From SZUA-430 sp964638635 (GTDB taxonomy: Bacteria > Pseudomonadota > Alphaproteobacteria > Micropepsales > Micropepsaceae), in assembly GCA_964638635.1 (NCBI GenBank), contig CAZXAQ010000068.1:1-21624 (forward strand): DNA of 21,624 nt, in the 5' to 3' direction. This document shows positions 6,649-13,828 of the stretch, piece by piece (within the stretch, counting starts at the first letter, position 1; every line of letters begins with the position of its first letter). The notes beneath the pieces are model-generated. The model saw only the letters and a list, made by a program, of their open reading frames with translations. It did not search any database and had not been told where the DNA came from. Position numbers and translations under genes: made by a program.

Positions 6649-7680
6649 ATGTCGATAGACAGCGAAACGCGACCGCATCCGCCAATTTCGGTGGAAAGCG
6701 TGGCGTGGGAGGCATGGCAGGAGGTGCCGCGCATTGGCGTGCGATACAAGCATCTCACATCTGCCGTCCTGGGCGATGACTACCACGTCGGTGTTGCTGT
6801 CGAAGAATTGGCGCCGGGCAAGCAGAGTGCGCCGGCGCACTATCATTTCTTCGAGGAGGAGCACGTCTACGTTCTCGAAGGCGCGCTGACGTTGCGGCTT
6901 GGCGCGTCGCGGCATGCCATGAAGGCTGGCGACTATGTGTGCTTTCCGGCGGGACAGAAGGCCGGTCATTGTCTTATCAACGAGAGCGGGGCGGCGTGCC
7001 GCTATGTGATCATCGGCGAGCGCAACCCGAACGAGGTTGTCGTCTATCCGGACTCGAACAAGGTGTTGGTGCGGCCACTTGGACGGCGGGCGATCTACGA
7101 TATGGCGGCGACGCGTGGCTATTGGGACGGTGAGCAGACGGGTGCCGCGAAAGCTGAGGACGTGCCACGCGAAATCAGTCCGCCGCCGGTGACGGAGGCT
7201 CAGCCAAAGTTACCGGTCGCATTCGAGGACATCGCGTGGGACCCGTGGAGCGAGGGCAGCCGGTTCGCCGGTCGCGTGAGGCATCTGACGAAGGCGGCTG
7301 TGGGTCGCGCCTATCGGGTTGGTGTGCTGGTCGAGGAATTGGGGCCGGGGATGCAGTCCGCGCCCGCGCACTATCATCTGCTGGAGGAAGAGCAGACATT
7401 GATCCTGTCTGGCCAGGGCACGCTGCGTTTGGGCGACAAGGCCCATGCGGTGAGGCCGTGGGACTATGTTTGCTTCAAGGCGGGCCAACCGGCCGGCCAT
7501 TGTTTCGTCAACACGGGAACAGAACCGCTTCGCTATTTGATGATCGGCGAACGCATTCCGGCGGACGTTTGCGTGTACACCGACACGAACAAGCTCGCTG
7601 TCTGTGCGCTGCGCACGCCGGACTGTATCTTTGATATGAGCGCCCGGCGCGACTACTGGGACGGCGAGCAAACGACCTAA
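6649..7680 (+). CDS. Protein of two tandem cupin domains
   Basis: 343-aa bicupin made of two closely similar units, residues about 13-160 and 190-341. Each has a cupin motif 1, APAHYHFFEEE (His64, His66) and APAHYHLLEEE (His241, His243). Each also has a motif 2 (GDYVCFPAGQKAGH; WDYVCFKAGQPAGH), an IGER...Y.D.NK segment and a closing DM.A.R.YWDGEQT. The metal-binding residues are kept in both halves, so both may bind metal. The substrate is unknown; sugar or small-acid binding is common in such cupins. The ATG at 6649 begins just before the first unit; an upstream extension overlaps the xth promoter region and is unlikely. The stop lies 6 nt from the tRNA-Gln 3' end. Confidence 0.88.
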   Translation: MSIDSETRPHPPISVESVAWEAWQEVPRIGVRYKHLTSAVLGDDYHVGVAVEELAPGKQSAPAHYHFFEEEHVYVLEGALTLRLGASRHAMKAGDYVCFPAGQKAGHCLINESGAACRYVIIGERNPNEVVVYPDSNKVLVRPLGRRAIYDMAATRGYWDGEQTGAAKAEDVPREISPPPVTEAQPKLPVAFEDIAWDPWSEGSRFAGRVRHLTKAAVGRAYRVGVLVEELGPGMQSAPAHYHLLEEEQTLILSGQGTLRLGDKAHAVRPWDYVCFKAGQPAGHCFVNTGTEPLRYLMIGERIPADVCVYTDTNKLAVCALRTPDCIFDMSARRDYWDGEQTT

Positions 7681-7686
7681 GTGGAT

Positions 7687-7761
7687 TGGCTGGGGTACTA
7701 GGATTCGAACCTAGGAATGGCGGAATCAAAATCCGCTGCCTTACCGCTTGGCTATACCCCA
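7687..7761 (-). tRNA. tRNA-Gln (TTG)
   Basis: 75-nt tRNA including an encoded CCA. Acceptor TGGGGTA pairs with TACCCCA; the D arm is GCC/GGC; the anticodon stem GCGGA/TCCGC encloses TTTTGAT with anticodon TTG (7727-7729 on the complement). The T arm is CTAGG-TTCGAAT-CCTAG, the discriminator is G and CCA follows. All stems pair fully. It reads towards the converging cupin gene. A possible promoter (TTGCGT, 16-nt spacer, TTATGG) lies upstream on the minus strand. Confidence 0.97.
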
Positions 7762-7901
7762 ATCCGTGGGAATCGCAGGGGCTTGCCTGACACGGGGCCT
7801 CGCGAGGCGCGGGACCATAAGGGGGCGATCTCGCGAACGCAATATGCCTAACCGGTGCCCGGAAACCGCCAAAAAGCGAGCCCCGTGTGCATATTTTCAT
7901 C

Positions 7902-7988
7902 ATGAGCGGGAATAAGGGTTCGACCCGGCGCGTTGTGGAGAAGTCCGGGCGGTACGTGGAGCCGCCAACGAAGGCGGTGGTGCTATGA
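7902..7988 (+). CDS. Possible 28-aa leader peptide ORF
   Basis: A 28-codon frame, MSGNKGSTRRVV... ending KAVVL, is highly basic and has no membrane segment or known motif. Its TGA overlaps the ATG of the next gene as ATGA, the usual sign of translational coupling. No good ribosome site precedes it. It may be a genuine short protein or only a coupling leader. I do not recognise it and the call rests on the overlap alone. Confidence 0.3.
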   Translation: MSGNKGSTRRVVEKSGRYVEPPTKAVVL

Positions 7989-8275
7989 GTAACGGAAGAG
8001 TTCGGCGGCGCACGGCGATTTCGCGCCGGCAGAAGGCTCGGGTTAGCGACACGCTTCTTCTCTTCGGGAAGACGCGTGAACGGTTGGCACGGTTAACGGA
8101 TGAGCTCCGGATTGCGCTCTCACTGGTCGTGTTGGACGGGCTCTCCTACGACGAAGCAGCCGCGAGGTTGAATATTTCAATAGCCACGCTCTTGACCCGC
8201 CTCGCGCTTGCGCGCGAAGCGGTTGCCGAGATGATCGCGGAAGAGGAAGCGCCCCTGGCGGCTGCCGCGGAGTAA
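7985..8275 (+). CDS. Stand-alone sigma-70 region-4-like HTH protein
   Basis: 96-aa protein that looks like only the C-terminal DNA-binding part of an ECF-type sigma factor. After a basic N-terminus (residues 1-20), LTDELRIALSLVVLDGLSYDEAAARL and NISIATLLTRLALAREAV (37-80) match the region-4 helix-turn-helix pattern. The usual GTVKSR of the recognition helix is replaced by ATLLTR. Region 2, needed for core polymerase and -10 recognition, is absent here and upstream, so it cannot be a normal sigma factor. It might be a regulator, an antagonist or a remnant. It is coupled by ATGA to a 28-aa ORF. AGGCGGTGG lies just before the ATG. Confidence 0.75.
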   Translation: MSNGRVRRRTAISRRQKARVSDTLLLFGKTRERLARLTDELRIALSLVVLDGLSYDEAAARLNISIATLLTRLALAREAVAEMIAEEEAPLAAAAE

Positions 8276-8594
8276 CGCTTAAGCCCCGGAGAAACTGGTG
8301 AGCCCGGACGCTTCCGGGTCGCCTCACGAGATGTACCATTCTCCGTCGAACGCCGCGATTTGCTCGCGCAAAGCGGCGGCGCTGCTAGAACGCACGCCTC
8401 GACGGTGTCGATTGCGCGGGCGAGTCCTTCCAACGACATGCTGACGATTGGCGGCGTCATCCGCGCTCCAGGTATCGCTCCGAGCGATGCGTCGCTGGGC
8501 CTCAAGCGCTCACTTCCGGGCGTCCTTGCGCCGCGGTCGGGCCTCGCCGATATATCAACGCTTTCCGGCGAACCGCGCCGCTTAGGTTAACGCA
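8276..8594. other. Intergenic stretch without a confident gene
   Basis: This holds a small hairpin (CCCGGA-CGCT-TCCGGG, 8303-8318) soon after the HTH gene, possibly its terminator though without a T-run. On the minus strand, a coding-like MSLEGLARAIDTVEAC segment near 8440-8385 and a coding-like LREQIAAFDGEWYIS segment ending near 8330 lie in different frames. This might be a small frameshifted gene remnant. The plus-strand frame 8360-8590 has no recognisable content. No clear dusA promoter was identified. Confidence 0.3.
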
Positions 8595-9587
8595 TTGAGC
8601 CTTCGAGACGAAACATTTTCGGTTGCGCCGATGATGGATTGGACGGACCGGCATTGCCGGTTCTTCCATCGCATCCTCACGCGCAAAGCGCGGCTCTACA
8701 CGGAGATGGTGACGACCGAGGCGCTGATCCACGGGCCGCGTGCGCGGTTGCTGGCCTACGATCCGGCGGAGCATCCGGTGGCGCTGCAGATCGGCGGCAG
8801 CGAGCCCGGCGACCTTGCGCAGTGCGCGCGCATGGCGGCGGACGCGGGGTTCGACGAGGTGAACCTCAACATCGGCTGTCCGTCGGAGCGGGTGCAGAAG
8901 GGTGCGTTCGGGGCGTGTCTGATGCGCGAGCCGGACTTGGTCGGCGATTGCGTCGCGGCGATGCGGGCGGCGGTGAAGATCCCGGTGACGGTGAAGTGCC
9001 GGATCGGCGTCGACGAGCAGGAGCCGCGCGAGGCGCTGTTCGGTTTTGTGGATCGCGTGGCGAGGGCGGGTTGCGGGACATTCGTCGTGCATGCGCGCAA
9101 GGCGTGGCTCAAGGGCTTGTCGCCGAAGGACAACCGCGAGGTGCCGCCGCTCGACTACGGGCTCGTGTACGAACTGAAGCGGGCGCGGCCGGAGCTGACG
9201 ATCGTCATCAACGGCGGCGTCACGACGATCGAGCAATCGCGTGCGCATCTTGGGCATGTCGACGGGGTGATGATGGGACGTGCGGCGTATCAGTCGCCGT
9301 GGGTGCTTGCCGAGGTGGACACAGTGTTGTTCGCGGCCGTATCACCCGTGCAGACACGCGCGCAGGCTCTGGAGGCGTTCAAGCCGTATGTGGCGCGGGA
9401 GCTTGCGAAGGGTGCACCGCTTAATGCGATGACGAAGCACGTGCTCGGGTTGTTCAACGGCCTGCCCGGTGCGCGGGCGTTTCGCCGGCACTTGAGCGAG
9501 CATGCGGTGAAGCGCGGTGCGGGCGTCGAGGTTATCGATCAGGCGCTTGCGTTTGTTCGCGAAGACGGTGCGCGCGCCGCGGCTTGA
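8595..9587 (+). CDS. dusA: tRNA-dihydrouridine(20/20a) synthase
   Basis: 330-aa FMN-dependent Dus enzyme reducing uridine to dihydrouridine in the tRNA D-loop. FSVAPMMDWTDRHCRFFHR (8-26) is the DusA-type N-terminal FMN-binding signature. NLNIGCPSERVQKGAFG follows, with the proposed catalytic Cys95; later come VKCRIG, the FVVHARKAWLKGLSPKDNR segment typical of DusA, and VINGG...VDGVMMGRAAY for FMN phosphate binding. The TTG at 8595 gives a normal N-terminus; the only alternative, the ATG at 8631 within PMMDW, would remove FMN-binding residues. AGG at 8584-8586 is a weak ribosome site. The stop is only 9 nt from the converging mutase gene. Confidence 0.95.
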   Translation: MSLRDETFSVAPMMDWTDRHCRFFHRILTRKARLYTEMVTTEALIHGPRARLLAYDPAEHPVALQIGGSEPGDLAQCARMAADAGFDEVNLNIGCPSERVQKGAFGACLMREPDLVGDCVAAMRAAVKIPVTVKCRIGVDEQEPREALFGFVDRVARAGCGTFVVHARKAWLKGLSPKDNREVPPLDYGLVYELKRARPELTIVINGGVTTIEQSRAHLGHVDGVMMGRAAYQSPWVLAEVDTVLFAAVSPVQTRAQALEAFKPYVARELAKGAPLNAMTKHVLGLFNGLPGARAFRRHLSEHAVKRGAGVEVIDQALAFVREDGARAAA

Positions 9588-9596
9588 AAGCCAATG

Positions 9597-11096
9597 TTAC
9601 AGTCTCTGATCGTAGGCGCCGACGAGCGGGTTCTTGGACAGGCGGATGTCGATGTCTTTGAACATGGCGCGCATTCGTTCGTCGGAGACGGGGCTTTCGA
9701 CGACGACGACGAGGCTTGGCTTGTTCGACGAGGCGCGCACGAGGCCCCAGGTGCCGTCTTCGAGCGTGACGCGGATGCCGTTCACGGTGACGAGGTCGCG
9801 GATCGCGAGCCCCATGATCTTTTCGTTGCGCGCTTTGGCGTTCGTGTAGGCGGCGGTGATTTCGTCGACGACGGCGTATTTCTTGTCGTCCGGACAGTGC
9901 GGCGCCATCGTCGGCGAGCCGTAGGTCTTGGGCAGGCTGTCGTAGAGCGCTGACATTGTTTTGCCGCCGGCGTGTTCGAGCGTTTGCAGGATGGCGATCG
10001 CGCTGACGATCCCGTCGTCGTAACCGCGGCCGATCGGCGGGTTGAAGAAGTAATGGCCGCTTTTTTCGAAGCCCGCTTGCGCTTTCAGTTCGTAGGCACG
10101 GCGTTTGATATAGGAGTGGCCGGTCTTCCAGTATTCGGTTTTGGCGCCGTTCGCGATCAGGACGGGATCGGTCATGAAGAGGCCCGTCGACTTCACGTCG
10201 ACGACGAATTGGGTGTCCTTCTGGCGTGAGGAGATGTCGCGCGCGATGAGTACGCCCATCTTGTCGGCGAAAATCTCGCGGCCCAAGTCGTCCACCACGC
10301 CGCAACGATCGCCGTCGCCGTCGAAGGCGAGGCCGAGATCGGCTTTGTGTTGCTTCACGGCGTCGCTCAACGCGTGGAGCATTTTCATGTCTTCGGGGTT
10401 TGGGTTGTAGCGCGGGAAGGTGTGATCGAGATTGGCGTCGAGCGGGATGACGTCGGCGCCGACGCGGCTCAGCGCTTCCGGCACGAAGGCGCCCGCCGTA
10501 CCGTTGCCGCAGGCGGCGACGACTTTAATCGGGCGTGCGAGGTTCTTCCCGGCGGTGACTTCGTCGAGGTAGCGTTCGCGTATGCCTTCGATCGCTCGGT
10601 AGGTGCCGCCGCTGCGCGCCGCGCCGCGGCCTTCAAGAGCGATCGCCATTAGCGCGTTCATTTCTTCCGGGCCGAAGGTGAGAGGGCGGGCGGCGCCCAT
10701 CTTCACGCCGGTCCAACCGTTTTCATTGTGGCTCGCCGTCACCATCGCCACGCACGGCGCGTCGAGGGCGAACTGCGCGAAATAGGCGGTGGGTGAGAGT
10801 GCGAGACCGATGTCGAGCACCTCCGCGCCGCCGGTGATGAGGCCGAGCGTGAGCGCGTGCTTCACGCTGACCGAGTAGGACCGATAGTCGTGGCCGACGA
10901 CGATGCGCGGGCTTACGCCCATGTCGTGGATCAGCGTGGCGAGGCTGAGGCCTAAGGCCTGCATGCCGATGAGGTTGATTTCTTTCGGGTAGAGCCAGCG
11001 CGCGTCGTATTCGCGAAAGCCGTTCGGCGCAATCTGGGGCAGCGTTTCGAACTCGGCCGTGTTGGGCTTGAGGTCGGCGCGGGGCTTCGGAAACAT
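9597..11096 (-). CDS. Phosphomannomutase/phosphoglucomutase
   Basis: 499-aa alpha-D-phosphohexomutase of the AlgC/ManB type, interconverting hexose 1- and 6-phosphates for nucleotide-sugar and envelope polysaccharide synthesis. All four functional loops are visible: phosphoserine Ser122 in TASHNENGWTG; the magnesium loop DGDGDR (Asp259, Asp261, Asp263); the sugar-specificity loop EKSGHYFF (344-351); and the phosphate-binding loop RASSNKPSL (454-462). Length fits the bifunctional PMM/PGM group. Substrate preference cannot be read from sequence. The start at 11096 gives a short N-terminal lead before PNGFREYDARW, the normal beginning of domain 1. The upstream protease genes run in the same direction with a 67-bp gap. 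Confidence 0.94.
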   Translation of the reverse strand: MFPKPRADLKPNTAEFETLPQIAPNGFREYDARWLYPKEINLIGMQALGLSLATLIHDMGVSPRIVVGHDYRSYSVSVKHALTLGLITGGAEVLDIGLALSPTAYFAQFALDAPCVAMVTASHNENGWTGVKMGAARPLTFGPEEMNALMAIALEGRGAARSGGTYRAIEGIRERYLDEVTAGKNLARPIKVVAACGNGTAGAFVPEALSRVGADVIPLDANLDHTFPRYNPNPEDMKMLHALSDAVKQHKADLGLAFDGDGDRCGVVDDLGREIFADKMGVLIARDISSRQKDTQFVVDVKSTGLFMTDPVLIANGAKTEYWKTGHSYIKRRAYELKAQAGFEKSGHYFFNPPIGRGYDDGIVSAIAILQTLEHAGGKTMSALYDSLPKTYGSPTMAPHCPDDKKYAVVDEITAAYTNAKARNEKIMGLAIRDLVTVNGIRVTLEDGTWGLVRASSNKPSLVVVVESPVSDERMRAMFKDIDIRLSKNPLVGAYDQRL

Positions 11097-11163
11097 CTGT
11101 CTCTCGCGGTGGTCGGCAGGCTTTAAGCGGCGTGCTTGTGAAATTCAACCCCGAGAGGCGGCG

Positions 11164-11844
11164 TTAATCCTGAAGGACCAGTCGGTCGCCTTCGCTTGAG
11201 TATTTCGAAAGACTATCGAGGAAGCTTAGTCCCAACAGCGAGCCGGTGAGCCCACGGGACACGGATGCGCGCACGTCCTTGCGCACGATCGAACCGATGC
11301 GCACTTCCGCCAAGCGGATATCTGCGGCAGCGGCGGGACCGTTCGCGGTCGAGACGACGGAGGTGAAACTCAACGCGTCTACATCGATGCCGGCGCGCGC
11401 GGCGTCCTCGGGATCGAGAGCGATCGTGGTCGCGCCGGTGTCGACCAGCATCCGGATCGTCGTGCCATTGACGCCGACGTCGGCGTGGAAGTGCCCGTCT
11501 TCGGCGCGGCGCAAGATGATCTCGCCGTTGCTGCGTTCGAGTGGTGCGGCGGGGTTCAGTTCGCCGGTCACGCGCTGCCACACACCGTTCGCATCGTTGC
11601 GATAGGAGTAGGCCAATATGAGCGCCAGAAAGAGGGCCGCCCAAATCAGGGTGTAGCGCACGGCATCGCTTGCCGTTGCGCGCCAATTGAAGACGTTGGA
11701 AGCGACCAAGACCGCGACGAGAAGGGCGGTGCCGATCGCCATGGGCGCCCTATCGGCATCGAGCGCGAGCCTGTCGCCCGCGGCCCACACGACGAGGGCC
11801 GTGATTGCGATCAGGACGAGAACGAGGGCGGCGACGCGGCTCAT
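11164..11844 (-). CDS. Membrane retropepsin-like aspartic protease (TIGR02281-like)
   Basis: 226-aa protein with three predicted N-terminal membrane segments (about 5-22, 36-54, 64-81) followed by a single-domain aspartic protease. RMLVDTGATTIALDPEDA carries the catalytic Asp135 in DTGAT; STANGPAAAADIRLAEVRIGSI and GSLLGLSFLDSL complete the clan AA retropepsin fold. Such single-domain enzymes must dimerise to form the active site. The TIGR02281 group is widespread in alphaproteobacteria with unknown substrates. The neighbouring gene upstream encodes a shorter paralogue with only one membrane segment, suggesting local duplication. The gap between them is 20 bp, so they are probably cotranscribed. 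Confidence 0.88.
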   Translation of the reverse strand: MSRVAALVLVLIAITALVVWAAGDRLALDADRAPMAIGTALLVAVLVASNVFNWRATASDAVRYTLIWAALFLALILAYSYRNDANGVWQRVTGELNPAAPLERSNGEIILRRAEDGHFHADVGVNGTTIRMLVDTGATTIALDPEDAARAGIDVDALSFTSVVSTANGPAAAADIRLAEVRIGSIVRKDVRASVSRGLTGSLLGLSFLDSLSKYSSEGDRLVLQD

Positions 11845-11864
11845 GGCGCGCGATGATAGCGGAT

Positions 11865-12353
11865 TCAGTCTTTGAGCACGAGTTCGTCGGATTCGATCGA
11901 GACTTTGGACAAGGTGTTGAAAAAGCTCATGCCGAGGAGGGCGCCACGAAGGCCGCGGGTGACGACCGCCTTTACGTCGCGGCGGACGATGGAACCGACG
12001 CGAATTTCGTCGAGTTCCACGAATGCGGCTTCGGCGGTGCCGTTCGCGGTCGACACGGCCTCGGTGTAATCGAGCGTGTCGGGGTCAAGGCCTACGCTTT
12101 CGGCAACGTCTTCGCCGAGAGCGACCACGCTCGCCCCGGTGTCCGCCAGCATGCGCACGTCGGCGCCGTTGATTTCGGCATCGATGTAGAAGTGACCGTC
12201 GCCCGCGCGCGAGAGCTTGATCTCGGCGTTCACGTGGGTCTTCGTGAGTGTGGTTTTGTGGGAGAGCTCGGCCGGCTCAGGCGTCGCGGTCAGCAGGCGG
12301 CCGACAACCATGAATGCGATGACGCCGACGATGAATGCGTATGAGCGGTTCAT
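11865..12353 (-). CDS. Membrane-anchored retropepsin-like aspartic protease
   Basis: 162-aa paralogue of the downstream protease, with one N-terminal membrane anchor (about residues 6-22) and then a retropepsin domain: GHFYIDAEINGADVRMLA, catalytic Asp71 in DTGASVVALG, the AVSTANGTAEAAFVELDEI strand and GALLGMSFFNTL. Both paralogues share TANG, RVGSIVR-type and LVLKD/LVLQD endings. I chose the ATG at 12353; the GTG at 12377 would add eight residues ahead of the anchor. The promoter region upstream is shared with the divergent cobA. Confidence 0.88.
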   Translation of the reverse strand: MNRSYAFIVGVIAFMVVGRLLTATPEPAELSHKTTLTKTHVNAEIKLSRAGDGHFYIDAEINGADVRMLADTGASVVALGEDVAESVGLDPDTLDYTEAVSTANGTAEAAFVELDEIRVGSIVRRDVKAVVTRGLRGALLGMSFFNTLSKVSIESDELVLKD

Positions 12354-12392
12354 GGGTCCCAAGCATAAGGGGGACACATGAATGCTTCGACA

Positions 12393-12423
12393 ATTATACG
12401 TCTGACGGCGTAATTATTGACAA
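12393..12423 (-). promoter_or_regulatory. Promoter for the retropepsin genes
   Basis: On the minus strand TTGTCA (12423-12418) precedes a perfect TATAAT (12398-12393) with a 19-nt spacer, longer than optimal. The predicted start is near 12386, about 33 nt before the ATG at 12353. Its -35 overlaps the -35 of the cobA promoter on the opposite strand. Confidence 0.5.
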
Positions 12424-12449
12424 ATAACGATCTGATGCGTAAATAATTG
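12401..12449. repeat. 19-bp imperfect direct repeats over the cobA promoter
   Basis: TCTGACGGCGTAATTATTG (12401-12419) and TCTGATGCGTAAATAATTG (12431-12449) are near-identical direct repeats spaced 30 bp, about three helical turns, so on the same DNA face. One lies upstream of and into the -35, the other covers the -10. They may be operator sites for an unidentified regulator of the divergent genes. Confidence 0.5.
12417..12445 (+). promoter_or_regulatory. Strong sigma-70-type promoter for cobA
   Basis: A perfect TTGACA (12417-12422), an optimal 17-nt spacer and a good -10, TAAATA (12440-12445). The expected start, about 7 nt downstream, falls at the cobA ATG at 12452, predicting a leaderless mRNA. 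No Shine-Dalgarno sequence precedes the ATG, which agrees. The surrounding region is strikingly AT-rich for this genome. Confidence 0.65.
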
Positions 12450-12451
12450 GT

Positions 12452-13324
12452 ATGAGCGCTGGAAATCTCGGGTTCGCTTGGAATGCCGTTCGCCGGGAGG
12501 CATCGCTGCCGGCGTTTGAGCCCGGCTGGGTTTGGCTTGTGGGTGCGGGGCCGGGTGATGCGGGACTGCTGACGCTGCATGCCCTCAATGCCCTGCAGCA
12601 AGCCGACGTGGTCGTGTACGACGCGTTGGTCGACGAAAGCATCCTGAAGCTAGCGCGGCCGGGGGCGGAGATCGCCTACGCGGGCAAGCGGGGCGGCAAG
12701 TCCAGCCCGAAGCAGCGGGATATCTCACTTCGTTTGATCGAGCATGCGCGCGCGGGCAAGCGCGTGCTGCGGCTCAAAGGCGGCGATCCGTTTCTGTTCG
12801 GTCGTGGTGGCGAGGAAGCGCTAGCGCTTGTTGCCGCGAACGTCCCGTTTCGCATCGTGCCCGGTGTGACGTCGGGGATCGGCGGTCTCGCCTATGCGGG
12901 CATTCCCGCGACGCATCGCGACGTCAATCACGCGGTGACATTCGTGACCGGGCACATGGCCGGTGGCGAGGTGCCGGACACGATCAACTGGCGTGCGCTC
13001 AGTGAAGGTTCGCCGGTGATCGTGATCTATATGGGATTGAAGCACCTGCCGCGGATCGCGAGCGAGCTGCTGGCGGCGGGGCGCGGCGGCGGTGAGCCGG
13101 TCGCCGTAATCAGCAATGCAACGACCGAGCGGCAGCGCGTTCTTGAGACGTCGCTTGGCCGTGCCGTCGACGATGTCGCCGCGAGCGGGATCGAAGCGCC
13201 GGCGCTGATCGTCGTGGGCGATGCGGTGCGCTTGCGCGCAGGGCTCGACTGGCTGTCGGCGCTCGACGGGCGCAAGCTCGACCCCGATCCGCTGCGGACG
13301 AAGACACTGCGGGATGTGGGGTAG
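12452..13324 (+). CDS. cobA: Uroporphyrinogen-III C-methyltransferase
   Basis: 290-aa SUMT that transfers two methyl groups from S-adenosylmethionine to uroporphyrinogen III, giving precorrin-2 for siroheme or cobalamin. Family motifs: VGAGPGDAGLLT (30-41), VVYDALV, RLKGGDPFLFGRGGEE (107-122), PGVTSGIGG (137-145), HRDVNHAVTFVTGH and VIYMGLKHLP. It is the single-function form, without the CysG dehydrogenase/ferrochelatase part. About 24 residues precede the usual N-terminus; the ATG at 12452 coincides with the predicted transcription start, so the mRNA may be leaderless. Neighbours do not show whether siroheme or cobalamin is the product. It ends 6 nt from a converging gene. Confidence 0.94.
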   Translation: MSAGNLGFAWNAVRREASLPAFEPGWVWLVGAGPGDAGLLTLHALNALQQADVVVYDALVDESILKLARPGAEIAYAGKRGGKSSPKQRDISLRLIEHARAGKRVLRLKGGDPFLFGRGGEEALALVAANVPFRIVPGVTSGIGGLAYAGIPATHRDVNHAVTFVTGHMAGGEVPDTINWRALSEGSPVIVIYMGLKHLPRIASELLAAGRGGGEPVAVISNATTERQRVLETSLGRAVDDVAASGIEAPALIVVGDAVRLRAGLDWLSALDGRKLDPDPLRTKTLRDVG

Positions 13325-13330
13325 GGCGGC

Positions 13331-13825
13331 CTATTCCGCCTTGAATTGAAACTCGCCCTCGTAGCCCCAGTATTGGTAGGCGACGAGGTAGTCCTCACCT
13401 GGTTTGTAACGGTGGGCTTCCAGAACGATGGCGTAGAATTCTTCGACGTGCGCGCCAGAGTTCAGCGTGGCGGCGACGGGCGTTTGCGGACAGTCGTCTT
13501 TTGGCACGACGGTTTGAACGAGGTCGCCGGAGCGCGCGAAGATTTGCCAGCGGAAGATCTTGCAGGCGCTGGGTGCGTTGAGCGGCGCCGGTTTCGACGT
13601 GCTGTTGCGCAGGTTCACCTTCACCTGAATGACGGCTGGTTCGGTGCTGCTGAGCTTGACCGTGTCGCGGTTCGGTTCGGCGGTGACGACGACGGCGTTT
13701 TCCAGGAAGCCGAGGCTGCCTTGGCTTGCGGCGTAGCCAAGGGCCGCGATGAAGGTGACCCAGATGACCGACCACAACAGGTAACGGCGCCAGTCCGGTT
13801 TCGGCGCTTGGGGCAGGGGTTGCAT
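13331..13825 (-). CDS. Membrane-anchored BsuPI-like protein
   Basis: 164-aa protein with one N-terminal membrane segment (about 16-34, LLWSVIWVTFIAALGYAAS) and a periplasmic beta-rich domain. VIQVKVNLRNSTSKPAPL, FRWQIFARSGDLVQTV, an LNSGAHVEEFYAIV segment and the YKPGEDYLVAYQYWGYEG ending resemble intracellular proteinase inhibitor (BsuPI)-type immunoglobulin-like domains; this is a tentative resemblance. Two cysteines (in SACKIF and DDCPQT) could form a disulfide. I chose the ATG at 13825; a TTG lies one codon earlier. It starts 3 nt after the MFS gene stop, so the two are cotranscribed and may work together. Its stop is 6 nt from that of the converging cobA. Confidence 0.8.
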   Translation of the reverse strand: MQPLPQAPKPDWRRYLLWSVIWVTFIAALGYAASQGSLGFLENAVVVTAEPNRDTVKLSSTEPAVIQVKVNLRNSTSKPAPLNAPSACKIFRWQIFARSGDLVQTVVPKDDCPQTPVAATLNSGAHVEEFYAIVLEAHRYKPGEDYLVAYQYWGYEGEFQFKAE

Positions 13826-13828
13826 CAA

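Noticed and set aside
7790..7888. Long-distance inverted repeat ACACGGGGC / GCCCCGTGT near tRNA-Gln
   Set aside because: The arms are 9 bp and separated by 81 nt; there is no integrase, attachment-site duplication or other mobile feature, so chance in GC-rich DNA is likely.
7687..8594. Integrated element at tRNA-Gln
   Set aside because: The tRNA is complete, no repeat of its 3' end was seen, and the small HTH gene lies on the 5' side, not the usual integration side.
8639..9424. 261-codon plus-strand frame within dusA
   Set aside because: Out-of-frame shadow with low-complexity Arg/Ala/Gly product and no motif.
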